64,000 nt of DNA from Ekhidna sp964289745 (GCA_964289745.1 CAXYMM010000002.1:434001-498000); one strand, 5' to 3'. Positions 1-10,080 are shown, numbered from the stretch's first letter. Made by a program: numbers and translations. Notes: a model not told the origin generated them from the letters alone.

Positions 1-51
1 GGAATTACAATTGATAAAAGTAGTGTAGCGAACATATTAAGGTTATTATGA
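1..51 (+). CDS. rplA: 50S ribosomal protein L1, C-terminal end (partial)
   Basis: An open frame enters from the left edge and encodes GITIDKSSVANILRLL before a TGA. This resembles the C-terminal tail of L1 (the GPGI.ID region), and L1 is the normal neighbour upstream of L10. Its stop overlaps the rplJ start as ATGA, implying translational coupling. Only 16 codons are visible, so the call depends on context as much as sequence. Confidence 0.7.
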   Translation, partial: GITIDKSSVANILRLL

Positions 52-575
52 CACGAGAAGACAAAGCACGATTAATTAGTGACCTAGCTGAAAAGTTTAA
101 GGAAACAGACCACTTTTACATAACAGATACTTCTGGGCTCACAGTAACAGAAGTGAATAAGTTTAGAGAAATGTGTTTTAAGCAAGGTGTTGAGTATAAG
201 ATGGTGAAGAATACCCTGATAAAGAAAGCATTGGAAAACATAGAGGAAGATCATTCATCTCTCGATAAAGTTTTGAAAGGAACTTCTGGGATCATGTTTG
301 TAAATGAAAATGCAAACGCACCCGCTAAGATTATCAAAGAATTCAAAAAAGAAGATTCAAAAGATAGGCCAGTATTTAAGGCTGCTTCAGTTGATTCAGA
401 CTTGTTTATTGGCGAAGATCAGTTAGGAGCACTTACCAGTCTGAAATCTAAGCAAGAGCTTATTGGTGAAGTTATTACATTATTGCAATCGCCTGCTAAA
501 AACGTTCTTTCTTTGCTGCAAAGTGGAGAACAGAAATTGGCTGGAATTGTTAAGACACTTTCAGAAAGAGAATAA
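48..575 (+). CDS. rplJ: 50S ribosomal protein L10
   Basis: L10 anchors L7/L12 dimers to the large ribosomal subunit to form the stalk that recruits translational GTPases. The 175-residue protein has the L10 N-domain near residues 1-100 (a conserved YKMVKNTLIKKAL segment around residues 50-62). Its C-terminal helix ends in VLSLLQSGEQKLAGIVKTL, where L7/L12 binds. It overlaps the rplA stop by 4 nt and lies 32 nt before rplL, as in most bacteria. L10 commonly autoregulates this operon; no specific leader can be judged because the upstream DNA is outside the window. Confidence 0.97.
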   Translation: MTREDKARLISDLAEKFKETDHFYITDTSGLTVTEVNKFREMCFKQGVEYKMVKNTLIKKALENIEEDHSSLDKVLKGTSGIMFVNENANAPAKIIKEFKKEDSKDRPVFKAASVDSDLFIGEDQLGALTSLKSKQELIGEVITLLQSPAKNVLSLLQSGEQKLAGIVKTLSERE

Positions 576-607
576 TAAATTTTAAATAAAATTAATACTT
601 AATTAAA

Positions 608-991
608 ATGGCGGATTTAAAAGAATTTGCAGAGCAATTAGTTAACCTATCGGTAAAAGAGGTAAACGAATTAGCAACTATCCTTAAGGATGATTACGGA
701 ATAGAACCTGCTGTAGCCTCAGGGCCAGTTATGATAGCCGGTGGTGCTGGCAATGGAGAAGAAGGTGGCGGTGAAGAAAAATCTTCATTTGACGTTATTC
801 TTAAGTCGCCAGGTGGAGCCAAGTTAGCAATCGTGAAGCTGGTGAAAGAGTTGACTGGTCTTGGTCTAAAAGAGGCTAAAGAGTTGGTAGATGGTGTTCC
901 TAAACCAGTAAAAGAAGGAATTGCTAAGGATGAGGCAGAAGGTCTCAAAAAGCAACTTGAGGAAGCTGGTGCAGAAGTAGAATTAAAGTAA
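608..991 (+). CDS. rplL: 50S ribosomal protein L7/L12
   Basis: The stalk protein of the large subunit. At 127 residues it has the usual length and plan. An N-terminal dimerisation and L10-binding part (1-35) leads to an Ala/Gly/Glu-rich hinge (about 38-57). The globular factor-binding C-domain follows, with KLAIVKLVKELTGLGLKEAK and the Val-Asp-Gly-Val-Pro motif. It sits between rplJ and rpoB; a stem-loop follows its stop. Confidence 0.98.
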   Translation: MADLKEFAEQLVNLSVKEVNELATILKDDYGIEPAVASGPVMIAGGAGNGEEGGGEEKSSFDVILKSPGGAKLAIVKLVKELTGLGLKEAKELVDGVPKPVKEGIAKDEAEGLKKQLEEAGAEVELK

Positions 992-1019
992 CTAGCTAGC
1001 TTAATAATAATATTGGATT

Positions 1020-1048
1020 AGATCTGAATCCTATGTGAGATCAGGTCT
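1020..1048 (+). other. stem-loop between rplL and rpoB
   Basis: An 8-bp pairing (1020-1027 with 1041-1048, one G-U pair, 13-nt loop) lies in the 120-nt rplL-rpoB gap. There is no T-run after it, so it is not a standard terminator. In other bacteria this gap holds an attenuator or RNase processing site that lowers rpoB relative to rplL; that role here is inference. Confidence 0.35.
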
Positions 1049-1111
1049 ATTCCTGTTTGTATATAAGGCTAAAAGTTCTTTAAAAAATTATAAATTAAAA
1101 CTCAGTAAGCT

Positions 1112-4100
1112 TTGGCTAGAAACAATTTAGGAAGGATCAATTTTTCTTCCATCAAATCAGTATTGGATTATCCAGATTTTCTAGATGTTCAATTAAAATC
1201 ATTTATCGACTTTTTCCAGTTGGATACTCCCGCCGAAAAAAAGGAAGGCGAAGGTCTATATAAAGTATTCATGGAAAACTTCCCCATTACAGATTCGCGC
1301 GAGAATTTCGTTTTGGAGTTTGTAGACTATACAGTGGATCCACCAAAATATAGTATTCAGGAATGCATAGAACGTGGACTTACTTATTCAGTTCCGCTTA
1401 AAGCTAAATTACGACTCCTCTGTAACGACAAAGAAAATGAAGACTTTGAAACAATTGAGCAGGAGGTATTTTTAGGAAATATCCCATATATGACTGAAAA
1501 GGGCTCTTTTGTTATAAATGGTGCTGAGCGAGTCATCGTTTCTCAATTACACCGATCTCCAGGAGTATTCTTTGCTCAAAGCAAGCATTCAAACGGAACG
1601 CTTCTTTACAGTGCCAGAATTATTCCATTTAAAGGATCATGGATTGAATTTGCGACTGACGTTAACAACGTGATGTATGCTTATATTGATCGGAAGAAAA
1701 AATTCCCTATCACAACTCTACTTAGGTCTATTGGGTATGGATCCGATAAGCAAATACTTGATTTATTCGGTCTTTCAGAAGAAATAGAAGCAACTGAAAA
1801 AGAGCTTAAGAAAATTATTGGTAGAAGACTGGCCGCTAGGGTTTTGAGAACTTGGACTGAAGACTTTGTGGATGAAGATACAGGGGAGGTCGTTTCTATT
1901 GATCGAAATGAGGTTGTTCTTGAAAGAGACAGTATTATCAATGATGAAGACATTGCCACGATCCTTGATTCTGGTTCAAAATCAGTCATCTTACATAGAA
2001 AAGATGTAAACATCGCAGAATATTCAATTATCTACAACACGCTTCAAAAAGATAACTCAAACTCAGAAAAAGAAGCAGTTGAGCAGATTTATCGTCAGTT
2101 GAGAAATACAGAGGCTCCTGACGAACAAACAGCGAGGGATATTATTACCAGCCTATTCTTCTCGGACAAACGTTATGATTTGGGAGAGGTTGGCAGATAT
2201 CGAATCAATAAGAAATTGAATATTGAAAAAGATTGGGATAGAAGAGTTCTTTCAACGGAAGATATCATTTTAATCGTCAAGTATCTGATCGGACTTATCA
2301 ACAGCAAAGCTGTAGTTGATGATATTGATCATTTAAGCAATCGAAGGGTTAGAACTGTAGGAGAGCAGCTTTATGCTCAGTTTGGGGTTGGGCTAGCCAG
2401 AATGGCAAGAACAATTAGAGAACGTATGAATGTTCGTGACAATGAAGACTTCAAGCCGGTCGATCTTATTAATGCGCGTACACTTTCTTCAGTGATCAAT
2501 TCATTCTTTGGCACAAACCAGTTATCTCAGTTCATGGATCAAACCAACCCATTAGCTGAAGTCACACACAAACGAAGAATGTCGGCCTTAGGGCCGGGAG
2601 GTCTTTCCAGAGAGCGAGCAGGATTTGAAGTTCGAGATGTTCACTATACACACTATGGTCGCCTTTGTACCATCGAAACGCCCGAAGGTCCTAATATCGG
2701 GCTGATCTCTTCGTTATGTGTTCACGCTAAAGTGAACCAAATGGGATTCATTGAAACCCCTTACAGAGAGGTTGTGAAAGGAAAAGTGGACATGTCAGGT
2801 AATGTAAAATACTTGACAGCTGAGGAGGAAGATACGCACAACATTGCACAGGCTAATGCGCCGCTAACAGATAAAGGAGATTTCCTTAATGAAAAAATTA
2901 AGGCCAGATTTGAGGGAGATTTTCCGCTTTGTGAGGATAATGAGGTAAGCTATATGGATGTGGCACCAAACCAGATCGTGTCAGTAGCGGCTTCCATGAT
3001 TCCGTTCTTAGAACATGACGATGCAAATAGAGCTTTGATGGGGTCAAATATGCAACGTCAGGCTGTCCCATTGATGAGACCTCAAGCACCAATTGTTGGT
3101 ACTGGTTTGGAGGAGAGAGTTGCACTTGACTCAAGAGTACTTATTAGAGCTGAAGGTTCTGGGATCATTGATTATGTTGATGCGAAAAAAATCATAGTAA
3201 GCTATGATCTTACAGATGAAGAAGAAATCATTTCTTTTGATAAATCTTCCGTAATATATGATCTAGTGAAGTTCAGAAGAACCAATCAAGATACTTGCAT
3301 CAATTTGAGACCGATTGTCGCGAAAGGAGATAGAGTAGAAAAGGGTCAGCCGCTTTGTGATGGTTTTGCTACTGAAAAGGGTGAGCTTGCATTAGGTATA
3401 AATATGAAGGTCGCCTTCATGCCATGGCAAGGTTATAACTTTGAGGATGCGATTGTGATCTCAGAGAGAGTAGTGAGAGAAGATATATTCACATCCATCC
3501 ACATTGATGAATTTGAATTAGAGGTGAGGGATACTAAAAGAGGTGAAGAAGAACTTACGAGCGAGATTCCAAACGTATCTGAAGAAGCCGTGAAAAACCT
3601 AGATGAAAATGGAATCATTCGAATTGGTGCAGAAATCAAGGAAAGCGATATTCTAATAGGCAAAATCACTCCTAAAGGCGAATCAGATCCAACTCCAGAG
3701 GAAAAATTATTGAGAGCCATCTTTGGTGATAAAGCAGGGGACGTGAAAGACGCTTCGCTTAAAGCATCCCCATCGCTTAAAGGAGTAGTAATTGACACAA
3801 AACTTTTCTCAAGACCCAAGAAGGATAAAGACGTAAGAGCCAGAGCCAAAAAAGAGGTAGAGCTACTTAAAAATAAGTATAGTCAAGAACTTACAGAGGC
3901 AAGAGAAATAATGATCGATAAGATCACCAAGCTTCTAGAGGGAAAAACGTGCCAAGGAATAAAGCATAAGTTCGGAGAAGAAGTAATGAGCAAAGGAGTG
4001 AAATTTTCTCGAAAGAATGTCGAAGCGAACCTTTTCCCTCCAAAAAATAAGTATCGAGATGAGAGTAACTACAATGTGCCAGAAGAGGCGAATCTCATTT

Positions 4101-4981
4101 CAGACTTAATTATTGAAGATTGGACTGGTGATGCCAATACTAATGAGATGATCTTCAAGATGGTAAAAAATTACATCGGATACCGAAATAATATTTCGGG
4201 ACTATTCAAGAGAGAACGATTTACACTCGAAGTTGGAGACGAATTGCCAACTGGTATTGTGCAGCTAGCCAAAGTTTACATAGCAAAGAAGCGTAAATTG
4301 AGAGTAGGAGATAAAATGGCTGGGCGACACGGAAATAAAGGAGTCGTTGCCAAAATTGTTAGAGAAGAAGACATGCCATTTAGTGAGGATGGAACTCCAG
4401 TAGATATCGTATTAAATCCGCTTGGAGTACCTTCCAGAATGAATATTGGACAAATCTATGAAACAGTACTTGGGTGGGCTGGATTGAAGCTAGGTAGAAA
4501 GTATGCAACACCAATTTTTGATGGGGCTTCTGAGGAAGAAGTTCAAAATGAATTGAGGGAAGCAGGCTTGCCAAACTTTGGTAGATCCTATCTTTACGAT
4601 GGACTATCAGGCGAGCTATTTGATCAGCCCGTTACCGTTGGGGTAATTTATATGCTAAAGTTAGGTCATTTGGTGGATGATAAGATGCACGCGAGAAGTA
4701 TTGGTCCGTACTCACTGATTACCCAACAACCATTAGGAGGTAAAGCTCAATTTGGTGGTCAGCGTTTCGGTGAAATGGAAGTATGGGCACTTGAGGCATT
4801 TGGTGCAGCCAATGTCCTCCAGGAAATTCTTACAGTAAAATCAGATGATGTAATTGGGCGAGCCAAAGCTTATGAAGCAATCGTAAAAGGCGACAATATG
4901 AATAAACCTAACATTCCTGAATCTTTCAATGTATTGATTCATGAATTGAGAGGATTAGCACTGGAAATAACATTAGACTAA
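1112..4981 (+). CDS. rpoB: DNA-directed RNA polymerase subunit beta
   Basis: Beta subunit of RNA polymerase, 1289 residues. The rifampicin-pocket region near residues 464-530 reads FGTNQLSQFMDQ, then THKRRMSALGPGGL, then ETPEGPNIGLI. The Ser, His and Asp positions where rifampicin resistance mutations usually fall carry the sensitive-type residues. The C-terminal GDKMAGRHGNKG motif and the RFGEMEVWALEA motif are present. The start is a TTG at 1112 (MARNNLGRINFSSIK); no in-frame ATG lies near it, and the sequence after it matches the expected beta N-terminus. It is transcribed with rplJL and rpoC. Confidence 0.98.
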   Translation: MARNNLGRINFSSIKSVLDYPDFLDVQLKSFIDFFQLDTPAEKKEGEGLYKVFMENFPITDSRENFVLEFVDYTVDPPKYSIQECIERGLTYSVPLKAKLRLLCNDKENEDFETIEQEVFLGNIPYMTEKGSFVINGAERVIVSQLHRSPGVFFAQSKHSNGTLLYSARIIPFKGSWIEFATDVNNVMYAYIDRKKKFPITTLLRSIGYGSDKQILDLFGLSEEIEATEKELKKIIGRRLAARVLRTWTEDFVDEDTGEVVSIDRNEVVLERDSIINDEDIATILDSGSKSVILHRKDVNIAEYSIIYNTLQKDNSNSEKEAVEQIYRQLRNTEAPDEQTARDIITSLFFSDKRYDLGEVGRYRINKKLNIEKDWDRRVLSTEDIILIVKYLIGLINSKAVVDDIDHLSNRRVRTVGEQLYAQFGVGLARMARTIRERMNVRDNEDFKPVDLINARTLSSVINSFFGTNQLSQFMDQTNPLAEVTHKRRMSALGPGGLSRERAGFEVRDVHYTHYGRLCTIETPEGPNIGLISSLCVHAKVNQMGFIETPYREVVKGKVDMSGNVKYLTAEEEDTHNIAQANAPLTDKGDFLNEKIKARFEGDFPLCEDNEVSYMDVAPNQIVSVAASMIPFLEHDDANRALMGSNMQRQAVPLMRPQAPIVGTGLEERVALDSRVLIRAEGSGIIDYVDAKKIIVSYDLTDEEEIISFDKSSVIYDLVKFRRTNQDTCINLRPIVAKGDRVEKGQPLCDGFATEKGELALGINMKVAFMPWQGYNFEDAIVISERVVREDIFTSIHIDEFELEVRDTKRGEEELTSEIPNVSEEAVKNLDENGIIRIGAEIKESDILIGKITPKGESDPTPEEKLLRAIFGDKAGDVKDASLKASPSLKGVVIDTKLFSRPKKDKDVRARAKKEVELLKNKYSQELTEAREIMIDKITKLLEGKTCQGIKHKFGEEVMSKGVKFSRKNVEANLFPPKNKYRDESNYNVPEEANLISDLIIEDWTGDANTNEMIFKMVKNYIGYRNNISGLFKRERFTLEVGDELPTGIVQLAKVYIAKKRKLRVGDKMAGRHGNKGVVAKIVREEDMPFSEDGTPVDIVLNPLGVPSRMNIGQIYETVLGWAGLKLGRKYATPIFDGASEEEVQNELREAGLPNFGRSYLYDGLSGELFDQPVTVGVIYMLKLGHLVDDKMHARSIGPYSLITQQPLGGKAQFGGQRFGEMEVWALEAFGAANVLQEILTVKSDDVIGRAKAYEAIVKGDNMNKPNIPESFNVLIHELRGLALEITLD

Positions 4982-4993
4982 ACTTTAAAAATC

Positions 4994-5024
4994 ATCTCCT
5001 CAACCTGAGCTGCGTTGAGGGGAT
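4994..5024 (+). other. strong hairpin in the rpoB-rpoC spacer
   Basis: An 11-bp inverted repeat with one G-U pair: 4994-5004 pairs with 5014-5024 around a 9-nt loop. It fills most of the 57-nt gap and ends 14 nt before the rpoC ATG. No T-run follows, so an mRNA processing, stability or translation-control element is likelier than a terminator. An alternative TTG start for rpoC at 5015 would lie inside the 3' arm, which argues against that start. Confidence 0.6.
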
Positions 5025-5038
5025 CTATAGTTACAAAT

Positions 5039-8000
5039 ATGGCGTTTAGAAAAAATAAAAAAATTCATAACGATTTCTCAAAAGTTACCATCAGTTTGGC
5101 ATCTCCAGAATCAATTCTGGAAAGCTCTCACGGAGAAGTAACACAGCCAGAAACCATTAACTACAGGACATACAAACCTGAGATGGGAGGACTCTTTTGC
5201 GAAAGAATTTTTGGTCCAGTTAAAGACTGGGAGTGTCATTGCGGTAAATATAAGAGGATCAGATATAAAGGCATCATTTGTGACCGATGTGGTGTTGAGG
5301 TCACCGAGAAAAAAGTAAGAAGAGAGCGAATGGGACACATCGAGCTAGTAGTTCCAGTAGCGCACATTTGGTATTTCAAATCCTTACCCAACAAGATTGG
5401 TTATCTACTTGGCGTTCCAACCAAGAAGTTGGATCAAATCATTTATTACGAGCGATATATTGTCATTCAGCCAGGAGTTAAAGAAGAAGAGGGAATTTCA
5501 AGATTGGATTTCTTAACGGAAGAAGAATACCTGGATATTCTTGATAAGCTTCCAAGAGAGAACCAAATGCTAGATGACAACGATCCGAATAAATTTATTG
5601 CCAAGATGGGTGCTGATGCGCTAGAAATGCTTCTTTCGAGAACTAAATTAGATGAGCTTTCCTACGAACTAAGACATCAAGCTGCAACGGATACATCTCA
5701 ACAAAGAAAGGCGGAAGCACTTAAAAGATTAAGAGTAGTTGAAGCATTTAGAGATGCAAAAACCAGAATCGAGAATAAGCCAGAGTGGATGATTGTAAGA
5801 ATGGTCCCTGTTATTCCGCCAGATTTACGCCCGCTTGTTCCCTTAGATGGAGGTCGATTTGCGACTTCAGACCTGAATGATCTCTACAGAAGAGTGATCA
5901 TAAGAAACAACCGACTGAAGAGGTTAATTGATATCAAGGCACCAGAGGTAATTCTTCGAAATGAAAAAAGAATGCTTCAAGAAGCAGTTGATTCGCTATT
6001 TGATAACTCTAGAAAAGTTAATGCAGTAAGATCGGATGGCAACAGAGCCCTTAAATCTTTAAGTGATATGCTCAAAGGGAAGCAAGGTCGATTCCGTCAA
6101 AACTTACTAGGTAAAAGAGTTGACTATTCAGGTCGATCCGTTATCGTGGTAGGTCCTGAATTGAAAATGCACGAATGTGGCTTGCCGAAAAATATGGCAG
6201 CAGAGCTCTTCAAGCCATTTATAATCAGGAAGCTTATTGAGAGAGGTATTGTGAGGACTGTAAAGTCGGCAAAGAAAATTGTTGATAGGAAAGACCCTGT
6301 TGTCTGGGATATTTTGGAAAATGTATTGAAGGGGCATCCTGTGCTATTAAATAGGGCACCAACACTTCACAGGCTAGGTATTCAGGCTTTTCAGCCTAAA
6401 TTAATTGAAGGCAAAGCCATTCAATTGCACCCACTCGCATGTACAGCATTCAATGCCGATTTTGATGGTGACCAAATGGCCGTACATGTACCTCTTGGGC
6501 ATGAAGCTATTTTAGAAGCCTCATTATTGATGCTCGCATCACACAATATTTTGAACCCTGCAAATGGTGCTCCAATTGCAGTGCCATCTCAAGATATGGT
6601 ATTGGGGCTTTATTACATCACAAAAGGCAGAAGAAGCACGGAGAGTGAACAAGTTCTGGGAGAAGGGAAGATTTTCTACTCTCATGAAGAAGTGATCATT
6701 GCACTTAATGAAAAACAAATTTCGCAACATGCTCACATAAAAGTTAGAACTAGTGTAAGAAATGAAGAAGGAGAGTTGGAAACCAAGATTGTAGAAACGG
6801 TTGCAGGTAGAGTACTCTTCAACGAGGCAGTACCCGAAGAAGTAGGTTATGTAGATGAGCTTCTTACGAAGAAAAAGCTTCAGAAAATTATTGCCCATGT
6901 TTTTAAAATCTCTGGAATGGCAAGAACCGCCCATTTCTTAGATGACATCAAAGCGCTTGGATTCAAGATGGCCTACAAAGGAGGTCTTTCAATGGGACTT
7001 GATAATATCAACATACCAGAGGAAAAAGAAAAACTTGTAGCCCATGCGAAAGAAGAGGTAGATGGAGTATGGCAAAACTACCTGATGGGACTCATTACGG
7101 ATAATGAACGTTACAACCAAGTAATTGATATTTGGACTCGTACCAATACTCAGCTTACTAACTCCCTTATGAAGCAAATGGAAGAAGACAACCAAGGGTT
7201 CAATTCCATTTACATGATGATGCACTCAGGTGCTAGAGGCTCCAGAGAACAGATTCGTCAGCTTGGTGGAATGAGAGGGCTTATGGCCAAGCCTCAAAAG
7301 AATTTGCAAGGTTCAATAGGTGAGATTATTGAAAATCCGATTCTGTCAAACTTCAAAGAAGGTTTGGACGTAATTGAATATTTCATTTCTACACATGGTG
7401 CAAGAAAAGGACTCGCTGATACAGCATTGAAAACAGCAGATGCGGGCTACTTAACTAGGCGACTTGTAGATGTTGCTCAAGATGTAGTGATTAATGAAGA
7501 AGATTGCGGAACGCTTAGAGGTCTTACCGTATCGGCATTGAAAGATAATGAAGAGATAGTGGAACCATTGTCTGAAAGAATATTGGGAAGAGTTTCCGTT
7601 CACGATATATACGATCCTATCTCAGATGAATTAGTGATTAAGTCGGGTCAGGAATTCACAGAAGAAATTTCAGAATACATCGATCAATCCGCTATTGAAG
7701 AAGTAGAAATTCGGTCAGTATTGACATGTGAAACACGTCAAGGTGTTTGTGCAAAATGTTATGGTAGAAACTTATCTACGGGTAGAATGTCACATACAGG
7801 TGAAGCCGTAGGAGTTATTGCGGCTCAATCTATTGGTGAGCCAGGTACGCAGCTTACGCTGAGAACATTCCACGTAGGGGGTACCGCATCCAACATTGCA
7901 GTTGATGCCAATATCAAAGCCAAGTTTGATGGTTTTATCGAGTTCGATGAGTTAAGAACCGTAAAATCTACGGATGAAGAAGGTAACAATATTGAAGTTG

Positions 8001-9355
8001 TAATGGGGCGATCTGGTGAAGTAAGAATTTTAGATAGTAAGAAAGAGAAAAACCTTATTTCTAACTTGGTTCCTTATGGTGCTATCTTAAAGGTTAAAGA
8101 GGGTAATAAGATACGCAAGGGAGATGAAATTTGTTATTGGGATCCTTACAATGCCGTTATTCTTTCGGAATTTGAGGGACAAGCTTCTTTTGATTCGATC
8201 ATTGAAGGAATAACATATAAAGAAGAGTCAGATGAGCAGACAGGACACAGAGAGAAAGTAATTATCGATACCAAGGATAAGACTAAAAATCCTGCTATTG
8301 AATTGGTCAATAAAGAAGGAGAAACCCAAAAAGCATACAACGTTCCTGTCGGATCTCACCTAGCAATAGAAGAAGGGGATAAGATCAAGCCAGGGCAAGT
8401 ATTGGCTAAGATTCCTAGAAAAGCAGGTAAAAATAGAGATATCACAGGAGGTCTTCCTCGAGTAACAGAACTCTTTGAAGCTAGAAATCCATCTAACCCG
8501 GCTGTAGTAAGCGAAATTGATGGGGTAGTAGAGTACGGAGGTATTAAAAGAGGAAACCGAGAAATCTATATTGAGTCGAAGGATGGTGTTAAGAAAAGAT
8601 ATATGGTACCATTGTCTAAGCACATCCTCGTTCAAGATAACGACTATGTAAGAGCAGGAGATGCACTTTCAGATGGAGCCATTACACCAGCCGATATTTT
8701 GAAGATCAAAGGACCAACAGCCGTTCAGGAATATCTGGTAAATGAAATTCAGGAAGTATATCGACTTCAGGGAGTGAAAATTAACGATAAACATATCGAG
8801 GCAATTGTCCGCCAAATGATGCAGAAGGTCATCATCGAGAATGCAGGTGATTCTAGTTTCTTAACTAACCAACTTGTGGATCGCTTTGTTTTCATGGAAG
8901 AAAACGACAACATTCTTGATAAGAAAGTAGTGGTAGATTCTGGAGATTCACCGAACTACAAAGCAGGTCAGATTATTGATGCGCGTAGCTTACGAGATGA
9001 AATTTCAAGCTTGAAGCGTAGAGATATGAAGCTTATTCAGGTAAGGGATGCGGAGCCTGCAACGGGAAAACCAACGCTTCAAGGAATCACCCAAGCATCT
9101 CTTGGTACAGAAAGTTTTATATCGGCAGCCTCCTTCCAAGAAACCTCCAAGGTATTGAGCGAAGCATCCATCAGAGGAAAAGCAGATACTCTTATTGGAT
9201 TGAAAGAAAATGTAATTGTAGGTCATTTAATACCTGCTGGAACGGGTGTTAGAAAATATGGTAAGTACATAGTTAACTCTCAAAAGGAATATGAAAACCT
9301 TATTTCTTCCAAGGCAGAGTTTCATAATCAAGTAGAGGTCAATTCTTATGAGTGA
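5039..9355 (+). CDS. rpoC: DNA-directed RNA polymerase subunit beta'
   Basis: Beta' subunit holding the catalytic magnesium site. The N-terminal zinc ribbon has four cysteines within CHCGKYKRIRYKGIICDRCG. The invariant catalytic loop NADFDGD is present (codons near 6450), and a second zinc cluster follows (CETRQGVCAKC). The bridge-helix and trigger-loop region has AVGVIAAQSIGEPGTQLTLR. I prefer ATG 5039 (MAFRKNKKIH) over a TTG eight codons upstream, because ATG fits the family N-terminus and the TTG is buried in a hairpin. The gene has 1438 codons. Its end overlaps the next gene by 8 nt. Confidence 0.98.
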   Translation: MAFRKNKKIHNDFSKVTISLASPESILESSHGEVTQPETINYRTYKPEMGGLFCERIFGPVKDWECHCGKYKRIRYKGIICDRCGVEVTEKKVRRERMGHIELVVPVAHIWYFKSLPNKIGYLLGVPTKKLDQIIYYERYIVIQPGVKEEEGISRLDFLTEEEYLDILDKLPRENQMLDDNDPNKFIAKMGADALEMLLSRTKLDELSYELRHQAATDTSQQRKAEALKRLRVVEAFRDAKTRIENKPEWMIVRMVPVIPPDLRPLVPLDGGRFATSDLNDLYRRVIIRNNRLKRLIDIKAPEVILRNEKRMLQEAVDSLFDNSRKVNAVRSDGNRALKSLSDMLKGKQGRFRQNLLGKRVDYSGRSVIVVGPELKMHECGLPKNMAAELFKPFIIRKLIERGIVRTVKSAKKIVDRKDPVVWDILENVLKGHPVLLNRAPTLHRLGIQAFQPKLIEGKAIQLHPLACTAFNADFDGDQMAVHVPLGHEAILEASLLMLASHNILNPANGAPIAVPSQDMVLGLYYITKGRRSTESEQVLGEGKIFYSHEEVIIALNEKQISQHAHIKVRTSVRNEEGELETKIVETVAGRVLFNEAVPEEVGYVDELLTKKKLQKIIAHVFKISGMARTAHFLDDIKALGFKMAYKGGLSMGLDNINIPEEKEKLVAHAKEEVDGVWQNYLMGLITDNERYNQVIDIWTRTNTQLTNSLMKQMEEDNQGFNSIYMMMHSGARGSREQIRQLGGMRGLMAKPQKNLQGSIGEIIENPILSNFKEGLDVIEYFISTHGARKGLADTALKTADAGYLTRRLVDVAQDVVINEEDCGTLRGLTVSALKDNEEIVEPLSERILGRVSVHDIYDPISDELVIKSGQEFTEEISEYIDQSAIEEVEIRSVLTCETRQGVCAKCYGRNLSTGRMSHTGEAVGVIAAQSIGEPGTQLTLRTFHVGGTASNIAVDANIKAKFDGFIEFDELRTVKSTDEEGNNIEVVMGRSGEVRILDSKKEKNLISNLVPYGAILKVKEGNKIRKGDEICYWDPYNAVILSEFEGQASFDSIIEGITYKEESDEQTGHREKVIIDTKDKTKNPAIELVNKEGETQKAYNVPVGSHLAIEEGDKIKPGQVLAKIPRKAGKNRDITGGLPRVTELFEARNPSNPAVVSEIDGVVEYGGIKRGNREIYIESKDGVKKRYMVPLSKHILVQDNDYVRAGDALSDGAITPADILKIKGPTAVQEYLVNEIQEVYRLQGVKINDKHIEAIVRQMMQKVIIENAGDSSFLTNQLVDRFVFMEENDNILDKKVVVDSGDSPNYKAGQIIDARSLRDEISSLKRRDMKLIQVRDAEPATGKPTLQGITQASLGTESFISAASFQETSKVLSEASIRGKADTLIGLKENVIVGHLIPAGTGVRKYGKYIVNSQKEYENLISSKAEFHNQVEVNSYE

Positions 9356-9680
9356 GGAAAAAAAGAATCAGTCACCAAAAAAAAATAATCAAATTAATAT
9401 AGAACTTTCGGAAGAAACAGCCGAGGGTATCTATGCTAATTTGGTTATGATTGCGCATTCTAGTAGTGAGTTTGTAGTAGACTTTATTCGATTAATGCCA
9501 GGGGTTCCGAAAGCAAAAGTCAAAACTCGGATTATCTTAACACCAGAACACTCCAAACGACTACTTATTGCATTACAAGACAATGTCAATAAGTATGAAA
9601 CTACATTCGGTGAAATCAAACAAGTAGAGGAAACTCCCAAATTCCCAATGAACTTTGGGGGAACGGTTGGTGAAGCTTAA
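9348..9680 (+). CDS. DUF3467 family protein
   Basis: A 110-residue protein of the DUF3467 type (INIELSEETAEGIYANLVMIAHSSSEFVVDF), function unknown. The start overlaps the last codons of rpoC, so it is translated from the RNA polymerase transcript. In Bacteroidota this family is regularly found just behind rpoC, which suggests a role tied to transcription or ribosome production, though none is established. The first 15 residues are Lys/Gln/Asn-rich and probably disordered. No transmembrane segment or signal peptide is seen. Confidence 0.9.
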   Translation: MSEEKKNQSPKKNNQINIELSEETAEGIYANLVMIAHSSSEFVVDFIRLMPGVPKAKVKTRIILTPEHSKRLLIALQDNVNKYETTFGEIKQVEETPKFPMNFGGTVGEA

Positions 9681-10080
9681 TTAAATAATTAAAGTAACCC
9701 TTTTTTAAATTAATTCTGATTAATTTAAACAGGTGCGGGATGGCTTCATCAAGTTTGATTTAGTCTGTCTTCTGAAGGAGAGTCTTCTGGATTAGGTCAG
9801 ATACCTCAGGTAATAGGTTCTCCACTGGTTAGAGTAACCTGAACGCTACAGCGGTAAGCATTGATTGGTTTTCCATATGATAAAACAAATCTAAATATAG
9901 TAAATTTCCTCTAATCAAATGTTAAGTAAAAAGTCTAATTTCGTTGATGAACTTTTCATTGGTTGTGTTTAACTTAAATTTATTATTAATGATTTAGAAA
10001 TTCGGTGAGGTCTCTATTTCAACGTCCTTTTTCTATGAGATGAATACACTAAATATTAACTAATTATAACCTATTATCTA
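9681..10080. other. 400-nt intergenic stretch with an AT hairpin and a GC-richer block
   Basis: No ORF is supported here. A perfect 11-bp A/T inverted repeat (9704-9714 with 9719-9729, loop TCTG) follows the DUF3467 stop. It is preceded, not followed, by T6, so it is a poor terminator on the plus strand. Positions 9731-9890 are less AT-rich than the rest and hold short self-complementary segments (for example GGTTCTC near 9827 with GAGTAACC). The remainder up to the dipeptidase start is plain AT-rich DNA. Confidence 0.4.

Noticed and set aside
5015..5038. TTG start for rpoC eight codons upstream
   Set aside because: It lies in the 3' arm of a hairpin and adds residues absent from the family; ATG 5039 fits.
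6539..6934. Long frames opposite rpoB, rpoC, gyrA and other large genes (for example 131 codons here)
   Set aside because: They mirror the codon structure of the real gene on the other strand and show no protein motifs.
9704..9729. AT hairpin as the terminator of the RNA polymerase operon
   Set aside because: The stem is A/T only and the T-run is on the wrong side for the plus strand.
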